Source of the DNA: a virus
DNA length: 64,000 nt
Strand: one strand, 5' to 3'
IMG/VR virus record: IMGVR_UViG_3300032323_001387
Span: 1-64,000 of that record
How positions within the stretch are numbered: the first letter of the stretch is position 1; each line of letters begins with the position of its first letter. Made by a program: the position numbers and the translations under genes. The notes under the pieces are model-generated. The model was given only the letters and a program-made list of their open reading frames with translations, searched no databases and had not been told where the DNA came from. Positions 50,336 to 58,064 of the stretch are shown piece by piece.

Positions 50336-50997
50336 ATCAATCGTATATCTCTAAGAAACAATTTTATTTTCTTTGCCAACTCTGCGTGTGCTTCCTCGTT
50401 GGGATGATATCCATCACTGCACTTCAAGCCTTTATTTAAACAATAAACTTCGTAGATAGATGTGTCGTAGCCTAGTACAAATTTCTTTGTTGGCAATAAC
50501 TTAACCATATTTTTATATTGGTTTTCAAAAGGTTCTTTATCTATATAACCTTCTAAAAAAGAATTTATAAAAGCATACTGTATGTTTCTAGCCTCCAGAA
50601 AAGATGCTACAAATATCTGTTGCATGTAATATTCCATCAGGCCTTCGTAGTCACTATAGAAATGCTCGTACCAAATATCTTTCATTTTTTTCAGATATTC
50701 TTCATATGGATCATGCCCCAGCAGTATGTTTTCCCATTGTTTCTTTTCTGGAAAATATACTGCTGTGCGTGATATGCCAGTCCAAGAAAATACCACCAAT
50801 GCCCTGGCTGGATGCTCTATGTCTGCAAAGTCATTTAACAAATTAATTATACTAAGCTTGTTAGAACCTCCTGGCACGCCTCTATTAACAACAGGGGTCT
50901 TCATTAAGTCTCCCAATTTAGCAGGCCATGCATCTTTGGACTTTATACCGTCTCCAGCAGTAAAGCTATCTCCGTATGCATAAATTTTATCAATCAT
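50332..50997 (-). CDS. SGNH/GDSL hydrolase-like protein (221 aa)
   Basis: Starts MIDKIYAYGDSFTAGDGI, the best GDS-type block I in the window (S11). RGVPGGSNKLSIINLL gives block II, VVFSWTGISRTAV block III and DGYHPNEEAHAELAKKI block V (D-x-x-H). ATG 50997 is chosen: it forms an 8-base overlap (ATGATTGA) with the radical SAM gene upstream, while earlier in-frame triplets lie deeper inside that gene. It is a compact, near-canonical member and the best candidate for testing whether these proteins are active. Confidence 0.82.
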   Translation of the reverse strand: MIDKIYAYGDSFTAGDGIKSKDAWPAKLGDLMKTPVVNRGVPGGSNKLSIINLLNDFADIEHPARALVVFSWTGISRTAVYFPEKKQWENILLGHDPYEEYLKKMKDIWYEHFYSDYEGLMEYYMQQIFVASFLEARNIQYAFINSFLEGYIDKEPFENQYKNMVKLLPTKKFVLGYDTSIYEVYCLNKGLKCSDGYHPNEEAHAELAKKIKLFLRDIRLI

Positions 50998-52435
50998 TTT
51001 CCTTATATACCCCTGTTTCGGCAAAAGTTATTCCTGATTGTTCTACTAGCTTAACTATCTCATAATTTTTATTAAGTTCTATGCTTTCGTACCAATTGGC
51101 TATTTCCGGAAATGTATTAACTATGTTTTTGTTTCTTCTAGCATCATACTGTGAATAGAAACTCTTAAAGTCGTGGAACAATGCAGACTTATCGTGAGTA
51201 GTAGATACGTGACCTGTTTGGACAACTTCTAAATAATCAATTAATCGTTTGATGCTGGCTTTTTCACCTGCTTCTAAATACCGACTATCTTTGTGCAGAT
51301 CATACCATGCTGATAGTTTCGAATGTACTTCATCTTTGAGATCGTTGGGCAACGTAACTGGGCTCATGTATGCAGGCCAGCGCAATATGTTTAGATCCAA
51401 ATAAGGTCTATTGTTTCCATATTTTTGTTTAAGTTCTAACATATCGTCCATGAATTCTGTTATACTAAACAAACATAGATTAGATATAGTCATCATGATG
51501 GTGACATTTCTAAACTTGGCATTTTCAATGAAGTTGACTAAGTTACTGCGCCATACTTTATAGTCCATACCATCACGCAGATACTCGGCATGTAAGCCAA
51601 AGCTTTCGTTGCTGGTAAACAAATCAAACTCTTTAACTGGCAGCGTTTTAGTTACTTCAATTAGTCTTTCCAAAGCTCTGGGGCTTGAACCTAGATTACT
51701 GTTAACCGCAAAGCGCATGTCCAAGTATTCATTCTTTTCGTTTATAATATCAATAAAGCGCCAAAAGTTTTGACTAACTGTACATTCGCCGCCAGTAATA
51801 CGTAGCTCTTGCAAGCTCTTAGATAATTCAGGCCACCATTCAAAGAACGCTTCCACATAGGGATTGTCATCCAAATGGCGCCCATATGCTGTGCTCCACG
51901 CTCCATCAGTCTGGTATGCACCCCCGCCACCGCCTTCAGCAATGAAGTTTTGATATGGGCCATTCTTGGCAATGTCATAGCTCCATGTTGTACTGTAACC
52001 TGCGTTACAATAGCTACAGGCAAAGTTACACTGTCTATCAAAACTGATCTCTAATGTTTTAAGATTAACATCGTCAGCCCAGTTCATGTCCTTGATTTTT
52101 TTAATATCTTCTGCGCTATATATAATACTTTTATTAATACGGTCGCTGATATTATTTCTACCAATGCCTTCCACTTTCCAACAATAGCCGCACTCTGCTG
52201 GCTTTTTGCCTTCCAGCATCATTTTACGCATACGCTTTTTGTGATCAGTGTTGTGCAAGCCGCTGGGGTTATAACTAATTTCGCTGACATCAATTGGATG
52301 CGGCAAAGGTAAGTGACAGCTACCAGTATAGCCAGATCCTAAAAAGATACTGGCGTTGTACCATTTAGCCGCACAGAAGCTGGGACTAATTGAATTTAGA
52401 TTTTCATCTCTCCATTTAATTAGATCATCAGACAT
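50990..52435 (-). CDS. Radical SAM protein, N-terminal module, GGEC variant (481 aa)
   Basis: N-terminal module C21-x18-C40 (one residue longer than the main family) and C82-x2-C85 (CGYC); core C136-x3-C140-x2-C143 (QCNFACSYC). RITGGECT replaces GGEP, putting a cysteine at the SAM-binding turn. A glycine-rich insert AEGGGGGAYQTDG follows the core. C-terminal signatures WPAYMSPVTLP and YSQYDARR, with TFPEI before a 30-residue tail. With 52428 it forms a subfamily separate from the other island members. Confidence 0.9.
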   Translation of the reverse strand: MSDDLIKWRDENLNSISPSFCAAKWYNASIFLGSGYTGSCHLPLPHPIDVSEISYNPSGLHNTDHKKRMRKMMLEGKKPAECGYCWKVEGIGRNNISDRINKSIIYSAEDIKKIKDMNWADDVNLKTLEISFDRQCNFACSYCNAGYSTTWSYDIAKNGPYQNFIAEGGGGGAYQTDGAWSTAYGRHLDDNPYVEAFFEWWPELSKSLQELRITGGECTVSQNFWRFIDIINEKNEYLDMRFAVNSNLGSSPRALERLIEVTKTLPVKEFDLFTSNESFGLHAEYLRDGMDYKVWRSNLVNFIENAKFRNVTIMMTISNLCLFSITEFMDDMLELKQKYGNNRPYLDLNILRWPAYMSPVTLPNDLKDEVHSKLSAWYDLHKDSRYLEAGEKASIKRLIDYLEVVQTGHVSTTHDKSALFHDFKSFYSQYDARRNKNIVNTFPEIANWYESIELNKNYEIVKLVEQSGITFAETGVYKEND

Positions 52436-54005
52436 CTTTGTTAATTACCTTTTGTTTCATTGCTTTACAAATATTATAAAACTCTGTGTACTCTGGATAT
52501 ACTTCTAAAAAGTTTGTACCATAACGACGATCCAAGTCATTGACAAAGTCATAGAACTTGGCACGATTTAGTGTAAAGTCTTTGTTGCCTTCTACATCAT
52601 TTTTAGAATTATAAGCAATATTCAAACACACACGTTTGAATTTTTCAAGCTCAAACTCTTCAAAGGCATGGTGCATTTTCCAAGTCTTAGTCTGTGTTGT
52701 ATGATCCGCCATATAGTTAATACTTGGCAGCAAATATTCTTGAATAAGATCTTTACTGGCCCACTGTGCATCCAAGAACGTTGGATTACGCAAGTAAGGC
52801 AAATCAATACCATTGATACTAGGATGACTTGTAGTCTTTTTACTTCTGTCTGTATATGACTCTCCAGGGAAAGCAAAGTTAAAGCCTGTGTCCTTTTCCC
52901 ACATGTTAGCGACAACGGGGTTAGGATTATATTTCTTTCTAAGTTCGAGCTGCCATTCAAACAATTTCTGTATGCTGGAAATACTTAGAATGTTAAACGT
53001 AACCATTGTGGTAATTCTAATATTACCCATTTGCATGATTTGTTCGTAACGCTTGCAGAACTTTTCAAAGTCCAGTCCTGGACGCAGATATTCCGCACGT
53101 TCACCCCAACCATCTACGCTGGTAAAGATAGTTAGCTTCTTGATATAGTTGCCACGACTTAGAATTTCTGCACGTTCGATAAACTTGTCCCACAGCTTGT
53201 CAGGTACACCCATATTAGTATTAATACTAAATTCAAGATCGGGGTTTGGATTGTCGATGAACCAGTCCATACTTCTATATGTTTCTTTGCTTAACAGCGG
53301 CTCGCCGCCTGTGATACGGAATACATGTAAGTGTTTGTAAGCTTCAGGCCACCATTTCCAAAATGCATCAATGTAAGGATTGAATTCACTGTTCTTATAA
53401 CTTAGACTGTCTAAGTCAGGTTGCCAGCCCTGTGCCCATACAGTGTGATCTGTATTTTCCAACAACTTAACTGGGCCGTTTTGTTTTAGTTCTTCTACCC
53501 ACTTACTACTATACTCGGGACCGCAGTACACGCATTTGAAGTTACATACGTTACTAAAGTCTACTTCTAAATAACTTGGATAAAAGTCTTTGTTAGGGTC
53601 GCTGGCTTGAATCTCGTCATGCTTTTCCAATGCCCATGGCTCTAAACTCTTATAGAATCTATCACTGGGACTTTTGTTATCTTCAACACGCCAGCAGTAA
53701 TCACATTCCTTTGGACGCTGTCCTTCCAGCATTTCTTTTCTAGCTTTTTTAAGCACACTAGTATTAAACAATGCGCCCGAATTCTTTTGAATTTCTTCTA
53801 AGGGGATTTTATGTGGCACTGGGTGGTGACAACTATGTGTCATTCCTGTGCCTAAGTGCATAGTAACTTGTGTAAACTTAGCAAGGCAAAAACCAGGCCC
53901 AGTGCTATCTAACAGTTCTTTTGTCTTATCAATATTTGGCCCGGTGCGAGCTACTTTATTGTCATAACCGATATCCCAATTGATATCACTGAGTTTCTTT
54001 TTCAT
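52428..54005 (-). CDS. Radical SAM protein, N-terminal module, long variant (525 aa)
   Basis: N-terminal module C40-x18-C59 and C101-x2-C104 (CDYC); core C154-x3-C158-x2-C161 (VCNFKCVYC); RITGGEP and INTNMG follow. C-terminal FVNDLDRRYG and VYPEYTEF fit the family signature. Compared with 50990 it has an extra segment around residues 350-400 (FNFAFPGESYTDRSKK). YLEVDFSNVCNFKCVYCGPEYSSKW and WGERAEYLRPGLDFEKF parallel text in 50990. The 8-base overlap ATGTCTGA couples them. They are the most upstream radical SAM genes of the array. Confidence 0.9.
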   Translation of the reverse strand: MKKKLSDINWDIGYDNKVARTGPNIDKTKELLDSTGPGFCLAKFTQVTMHLGTGMTHSCHHPVPHKIPLEEIQKNSGALFNTSVLKKARKEMLEGQRPKECDYCWRVEDNKSPSDRFYKSLEPWALEKHDEIQASDPNKDFYPSYLEVDFSNVCNFKCVYCGPEYSSKWVEELKQNGPVKLLENTDHTVWAQGWQPDLDSLSYKNSEFNPYIDAFWKWWPEAYKHLHVFRITGGEPLLSKETYRSMDWFIDNPNPDLEFSINTNMGVPDKLWDKFIERAEILSRGNYIKKLTIFTSVDGWGERAEYLRPGLDFEKFCKRYEQIMQMGNIRITTMVTFNILSISSIQKLFEWQLELRKKYNPNPVVANMWEKDTGFNFAFPGESYTDRSKKTTSHPSINGIDLPYLRNPTFLDAQWASKDLIQEYLLPSINYMADHTTQTKTWKMHHAFEEFELEKFKRVCLNIAYNSKNDVEGNKDFTLNRAKFYDFVNDLDRRYGTNFLEVYPEYTEFYNICKAMKQKVINKDV

Positions 54006-54014
54006 TTTGTGCCT

Positions 54015-54986
54015 TTAATTTATGCTATTATCTACTTGACTCTCTTTGACTAGAGCGCCTAACCTAGGTGGGTTAATAAAACTTTCTTTGAACATGCGAC
54101 TACCATTGACGTCCAATTCTGCAATCTCAAGATTTAAATTTGTTCTTAGTTCTTGACCAAATTTGTAAATTTCTTTTTTCAACTTGTCGGCGTCATAGTT
54201 CCAGCCTGTGGCATTACATCTGCCAGTGTCGCCCTCGAATTGAGGTTGAACACTTTCTTTCCAGAAATTATCATGCCAATCAAAATCCCTGCAGGCTGTA
54301 AAATCAAAACTATCTTTAGCAAGGTTAGTCAAGTATGCACCAAGTCTGGTGCCAAACATAGCCCATAGTCCATTTTCAACATCCGCTCCAACACTGCTCC
54401 ATACTAGGAAACGTTTGTAATTGCGTTCATGCACTTGTTCTTTTAAACGCCTAGGATCAACAGTTACGCCACCATTGAGCAATAGCTTGACACCTTCTCT
54501 AAAGCCTGCTCTATATGCTTGATATGCGCTGGCATTGTTGTGTACATCGCAGTAGATATTATTCATTTGGAAATAATAAATGTCCCAACAGAAGTCAACT
54601 TTGGCTTTTGGATCTTCTGCATTTTCATGTGTACGCATTTGTTCTACTACATGCTTAGGCCACATCTTAATACCACCATTGCCATAGACTAATCCGTTCA
54701 TGACGTTTTTTCCTGCCCAGCTAACAATGTCGTGCTTGCCTATTTTACTCATATCCAATTCTAGACTAAAGAATTCTTCGCGAACAATATTATCTGCGTC
54801 CACAGTAATAAAACGATCAGTCTCTGCTACTCTTGCTGCTTCTTTATGTGCATTATCGAAACCTTTAACGCCGTGTACTCGTTTTGCCCATGGTGCTTTT
54901 TCTAAGAGGTTTGCATAATTCTTATCTGCATTAGGTTCATCGTAGCTTAAAAATACGATATCAAAATTTGTAATAGGTACTGACAT
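54015..54986 (-). CDS. GT-A-like glycosyltransferase, DAD family (323 aa)
   Basis: Fourth DAD-family paralogue, separated from the other three by about 18 kb. FDIVFLSYDEPNADKNY (8-24), VKGFDNAHKEAARV (40-53) and FITVDADNIV (59-68; D63-x-D65) are the motifs; NGLVYGNGGIKMW and VGADVENGLWAMFGTRLGAY follow as in 35141. It lies nine bases before the radical SAM gene at 52428. Its position among upstream GT-like genes suggests it works on a different substrate from the tandem trio or is a backup. Confidence 0.78.
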   Translation of the reverse strand: MSVPITNFDIVFLSYDEPNADKNYANLLEKAPWAKRVHGVKGFDNAHKEAARVAETDRFITVDADNIVREEFFSLELDMSKIGKHDIVSWAGKNVMNGLVYGNGGIKMWPKHVVEQMRTHENAEDPKAKVDFCWDIYYFQMNNIYCDVHNNASAYQAYRAGFREGVKLLLNGGVTVDPRRLKEQVHERNYKRFLVWSSVGADVENGLWAMFGTRLGAYLTNLAKDSFDFTACRDFDWHDNFWKESVQPQFEGDTGRCNATGWNYDADKLKKEIYKFGQELRTNLNLEIAELDVNGSRMFKESFINPPRLGALVKESQVDNSIN

Positions 54987-55926
54987 TTGCGTCCTCGATA
55001 TGTAAATGGTGATAATTTGAAATTATCTTAACTGGTGTCTTAGATTTTAATTTTAATTCGACTAGTTTAAAATCATCCAATTCTTGAGTATTTAAAGTCA
55101 AAGTATCTAAAATTTGACCAGGATCGTTGCTACTAAAAACATAAAACGTTATTTCTTTATCCAAATTAAAATTTTGAGTTTCACTCATGATACTTTGGAT
55201 TTGCAGTATGTTGCCTATTTGTTTATATACTAGTGTAGGTTTTAAACTCGCAGAAGCAATAGGAACGAAATAAGGTTCCTTATCTATACTGATTTTAAAA
55301 TTATGATTATAATGCAAAAAACCCAGACTGTCAAATTTTATATGTTCATTGGGCAACCATTTGCAGGAAAATATTTGCTCGTGATTGGAAAATAATTCTT
55401 TGATGTTTAGCGTGAGTTTGTCATACAACTTGCTAGGCTCTTCTTTGTCTATACAAAAAATTTCCATCTGATCGGGCATGTTTGCTAATTGAAATTCTGT
55501 TGTACGTTCTTTGGTGTATTCTTGTTTAAAATTATCGTAGATAAAATTAGCATTGATTTTTTTACTAACTAGATCACAATGCAAGTGGATGAAATTATTG
55601 CTATCGTTTTCGCCATATACGTAATCAAATTCCCAACGTCTGTGTTCGCGATGCTTGTATAAGATTCTTGACCCCGACTCATGATCATATCTTATTCTTA
55701 ATTTATGCAAAGGAGATTTGTTATAAAATATTTCCTTAATAAGGTCATTTTCTTCAACTTCCAATGTAGTGCGTCGACTGTCGGTGCTAGGCACATTATA
55801 AGGCGATACGCTTAATACTTGATATGTTAATTTGTCATACTCAACATAAAACTTACTATCCTTAACTTTTTTCTTTTTAAGAATAGTCTTTTGTATGTCA
55901 AATTCATCATCATTGATATTACGCAT
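54961..55926 (-). CDS. Hypothetical beta-rich protein (321 aa)
   Basis: No family recognised. Starts MRNINDDEFDIQKTILKKKK. The pattern is alternating hydrophobic/polar across most of its length (RIRYDHESGSRILYKHREHR, NFKISIDKEPYFVP), as in beta-sandwich structural or adhesin-like proteins; charged residues are abundant and Gly is rare. Only one or two Cys. It overlaps the GT-like gene after it by 26 bases. It could be a structural protein or a binding partner of the glycosyltransferases. Confidence 0.6.
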   Translation of the reverse strand: MRNINDDEFDIQKTILKKKKVKDSKFYVEYDKLTYQVLSVSPYNVPSTDSRRTTLEVEENDLIKEIFYNKSPLHKLRIRYDHESGSRILYKHREHRRWEFDYVYGENDSNNFIHLHCDLVSKKINANFIYDNFKQEYTKERTTEFQLANMPDQMEIFCIDKEEPSKLYDKLTLNIKELFSNHEQIFSCKWLPNEHIKFDSLGFLHYNHNFKISIDKEPYFVPIASASLKPTLVYKQIGNILQIQSIMSETQNFNLDKEITFYVFSSNDPGQILDTLTLNTQELDDFKLVELKLKSKTPVKIISNYHHLHIEDANVSTYYKF

Positions 55927-56766
55927 TTAAATAAATTTTTTTCTTAGGTTAGTCAATGTTTCGGCGGTTAGCCATGCACTGGTATTATATTTAACTAAAC
56001 CCAATTGAACATAATTTTCAATTTTTATATCGCCCTGATCGTTTACCCAGTATGACAAAAATTCTGTCCATGGCTTTTTCGACCATTGGTCATTGACATA
56101 GCTGTTTTCCCTTAAACTTAAATCAATCAAATTAACAAAGTCAAACTTCGTTATTTTAAGTCCTAATATCTTATGCATCATTGACATTAACCATTCGGGC
56201 CATAGATATTTGGGGAATGGGGGCATTGCATTATTTTCTTTATCTGCAAAAAAATCAATGAATTCATTTTGATTATATTGCGACGCGATCAATACTGCCA
56301 TACCAAATACGTAATCGCAGCCTTTATCTCTGTTAAAATATATTGCATCAATAATTGATCCCTCTCCAAAACTTTTTTGTTCAGTGGATCCTTCTGTGTA
56401 CAATGAGTAATCAAGTAACTCGCCATTAAAACTAGATCTAGTTTTTGGCATAACAATGCTGTTCATACCCCTTAAATTTTCCCATACATCAATATTGAAG
56501 TTAGTTAAAATTTGATCAGGATTAAACGCAATGGTTTTTGTATAAGGACTTGCTAATAATGAGTGAAAATATGTTGCCGACAGGATGTTACTCGGCTCTA
56601 TATAAATTTCTCGATCAATGTATAGCAAATATTTTTTTAAGTTGTCTTCATGTGCAATGATGCTGATAGGCCGTTCTTTGTCAAACAGCCTAATACTCTT
56701 GATCAACAGTTCAACCTGTGTCAAGTTTTTCATTTTACAATCAACTATTAAATAACCTTCAGTCAT
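55927..56766 (-). CDS. Glycosyltransferase-like protein (279 aa)
   Basis: Starts MTEGYLIVDCKMKNLTQVEL. SPYTKTIAFNPDQIL (73-87) aligns with SPYNKTLMIDVDYLI of the next protein upstream (56759), with N82-x-D84 where that has D-x-D, suggesting the same GT-A-like fold with an altered metal site. YVFGMAVLIASQYN and LWPEWLMSMMHK follow. It overlaps 56759 by eight bases (ATGACTGA) and lies one base before the next gene's start. Confidence 0.6.
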   Translation of the reverse strand: MTEGYLIVDCKMKNLTQVELLIKSIRLFDKERPISIIAHEDNLKKYLLYIDREIYIEPSNILSATYFHSLLASPYTKTIAFNPDQILTNFNIDVWENLRGMNSIVMPKTRSSFNGELLDYSLYTEGSTEQKSFGEGSIIDAIYFNRDKGCDYVFGMAVLIASQYNQNEFIDFFADKENNAMPPFPKYLWPEWLMSMMHKILGLKITKFDFVNLIDLSLRENSYVNDQWSKKPWTEFLSYWVNDQGDIKIENYVQLGLVKYNTSAWLTAETLTNLRKKFI

Positions 56767-57655
56767 ATATCATTTGTTTTATTTTGTCATAATGTCTAAG
56801 AATAGCCATCTTATTCATTACGTGAACATTTTCGTTTTTAACTCTACTGGCAATATTTTTCCATAATTCTTTTGGGTCTGGGCAAATTAATAACATGTCA
56901 TTGATTTCTTTGAAATCTGCTATGTCGTCAATCTGTTCACTGAACCGCATAACTTTTCCGGGCAGTTCATGTATTAAGTTGCCTTGTCTATGGCCATTTA
57001 AAATATGCACTGCTATGCTTACTGCATAGTCTGTTCTAAACAACACTCCAGGAAACTTATATAACCATTTGTAGTAGTTGTAATTTTCCTTGACATGTTC
57101 CCATACTCCAAAGAACAGTTTGGCTAATTCGCTGTCGCTTCTCCAGTATACAGCAGTTGACCACCACATGTCAATGCCATCTGGGTGTAATTTTTGTTCC
57201 CAAATACGTGGTTTATAATTACGAACACTTAATGCATGTTTGTACATAGCGACTTCACTGTCGGTATCAAATATAGCATCTAATGTGTCGTTGCCAATCA
57301 AGTAGTCAACGTCTATCATTAACGTTTTATTATAAGGACTCTTGTTAAAAATACTATGCTTATTTTTATTGTTGAATTGCGTAGTAAACTCGTTCCATGG
57401 ACTGTCACGATGTGTTCTTGTATTACGTTCGTGCGTTACATTGTCAATGATAATATGATCAAATGTCTGAGCAGCGAGACTTGGCGTTAGTTCTAATTGT
57501 AATGCGTCAAACGTGGGTTGATCTGTTAACAGAGTTACATGATTATTCGTCATGTGTAGTTTTACACATCTAGCTGCCACTAATGCTAGTTTTTCATAAT
57601 CAATTTTACCGTTGTTGTAGGCAATAAGCAATATACCAGAATCAAATTTACTCAT
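56759..57655 (-). CDS. Glycosyltransferase-like protein with DVD motif (298 aa)
   Basis: Starts MSKFDSGILLIAYNNGKIDY; KTLMIDVDYLIGNDTL (110-125) carries D115-x-D117, a GT-A DxD motif, preceded by a first-strand nucleotide-binding region and followed by WWSTAVYWRSDSELAKLFFG. It resembles small capsular-type transferases. It overlaps the next gene by eight bases and the previous by eight, so it is embedded in the array. The sugar donor is unknown. Confidence 0.68.
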   Translation of the reverse strand: MSKFDSGILLIAYNNGKIDYEKLALVAARCVKLHMTNNHVTLLTDQPTFDALQLELTPSLAAQTFDHIIIDNVTHERNTRTHRDSPWNEFTTQFNNKNKHSIFNKSPYNKTLMIDVDYLIGNDTLDAIFDTDSEVAMYKHALSVRNYKPRIWEQKLHPDGIDMWWSTAVYWRSDSELAKLFFGVWEHVKENYNYYKWLYKFPGVLFRTDYAVSIAVHILNGHRQGNLIHELPGKVMRFSEQIDDIADFKEINDMLLICPDPKELWKNIASRVKNENVHVMNKMAILRHYDKIKQMIYD

Positions 57656-58001
57656 TTAAACCAACCAACCCTTTTGTGTCACGTTGTTTTTTAAGTTTTT
57701 CATTTTCCACATAGTATTCATTTAATGCTTCTGTGTATGCACTAAAAAGTTTTTCGTGGAATTCTTTGATGTTAGTAACCAGTACTGGATTTTCGTTGTC
57801 GTCTAAGAATATATAACGCTCGACATCTAAGTCAATTAGTTGTTTGACAAAATTAAGTAATTCTAGTTTTGCTGTAAAAAGTGAACTCATGTAACCAATA
57901 GTTAACATAGTGTTCATACGTTGTTTGAGATTTAGCTTTTGGTTGTTCAGTGTTAACCTATAGTTACTGAACTCCAAAGCCGCTTTGAGTTTTTCATCCA
58001 T
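57648..58001 (-). CDS. Small conserved-looking hypothetical protein (117 aa)
   Basis: All-helical, starting MDEKLKAALEFSNYRLTLNN. ATG 58001 is chosen because GGAG (58008-58011) lies six bases upstream; an ATG at 58013 is possible but has no ribosome site. Strong coiled-coil character at residues 5-45 and 85-110 (EALNEYYVENEKLKKQRD). It is the first gene of the array after the only clear gap (58014-58064), which holds a late-type box, so it may be an early-array regulator or chaperone. No family assigned. Confidence 0.7.
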   Translation of the reverse strand: MDEKLKAALEFSNYRLTLNNQKLNLKQRMNTMLTIGYMSSLFTAKLELLNFVKQLIDLDVERYIFLDDNENPVLVTNIKEFHEKLFSAYTEALNEYYVENEKLKKQRDTKGLVGLNE

Positions 58002-58030
58002 CCAGAGCTCCATTATGTGCTATTTTAATT

Positions 58031-58038
58031 TATTTATA
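58031..58038 (-). promoter_or_regulatory. T4-late-like promoter box TATAAATA (minus strand)
   Basis: An exact TATAAATA on the minus strand in the 51-base gap between the Calx-beta-like gene and the first gene of the glycan/radical SAM array. A start near 58025 would give a leader of about 24 bases to ATG 58001, containing GGAG. This is the best-placed late promoter in the window and could start the whole array. Confidence 0.55.
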
Positions 58039-58064
58039 TCACAAAACAGCAATTTGTGGACGGT

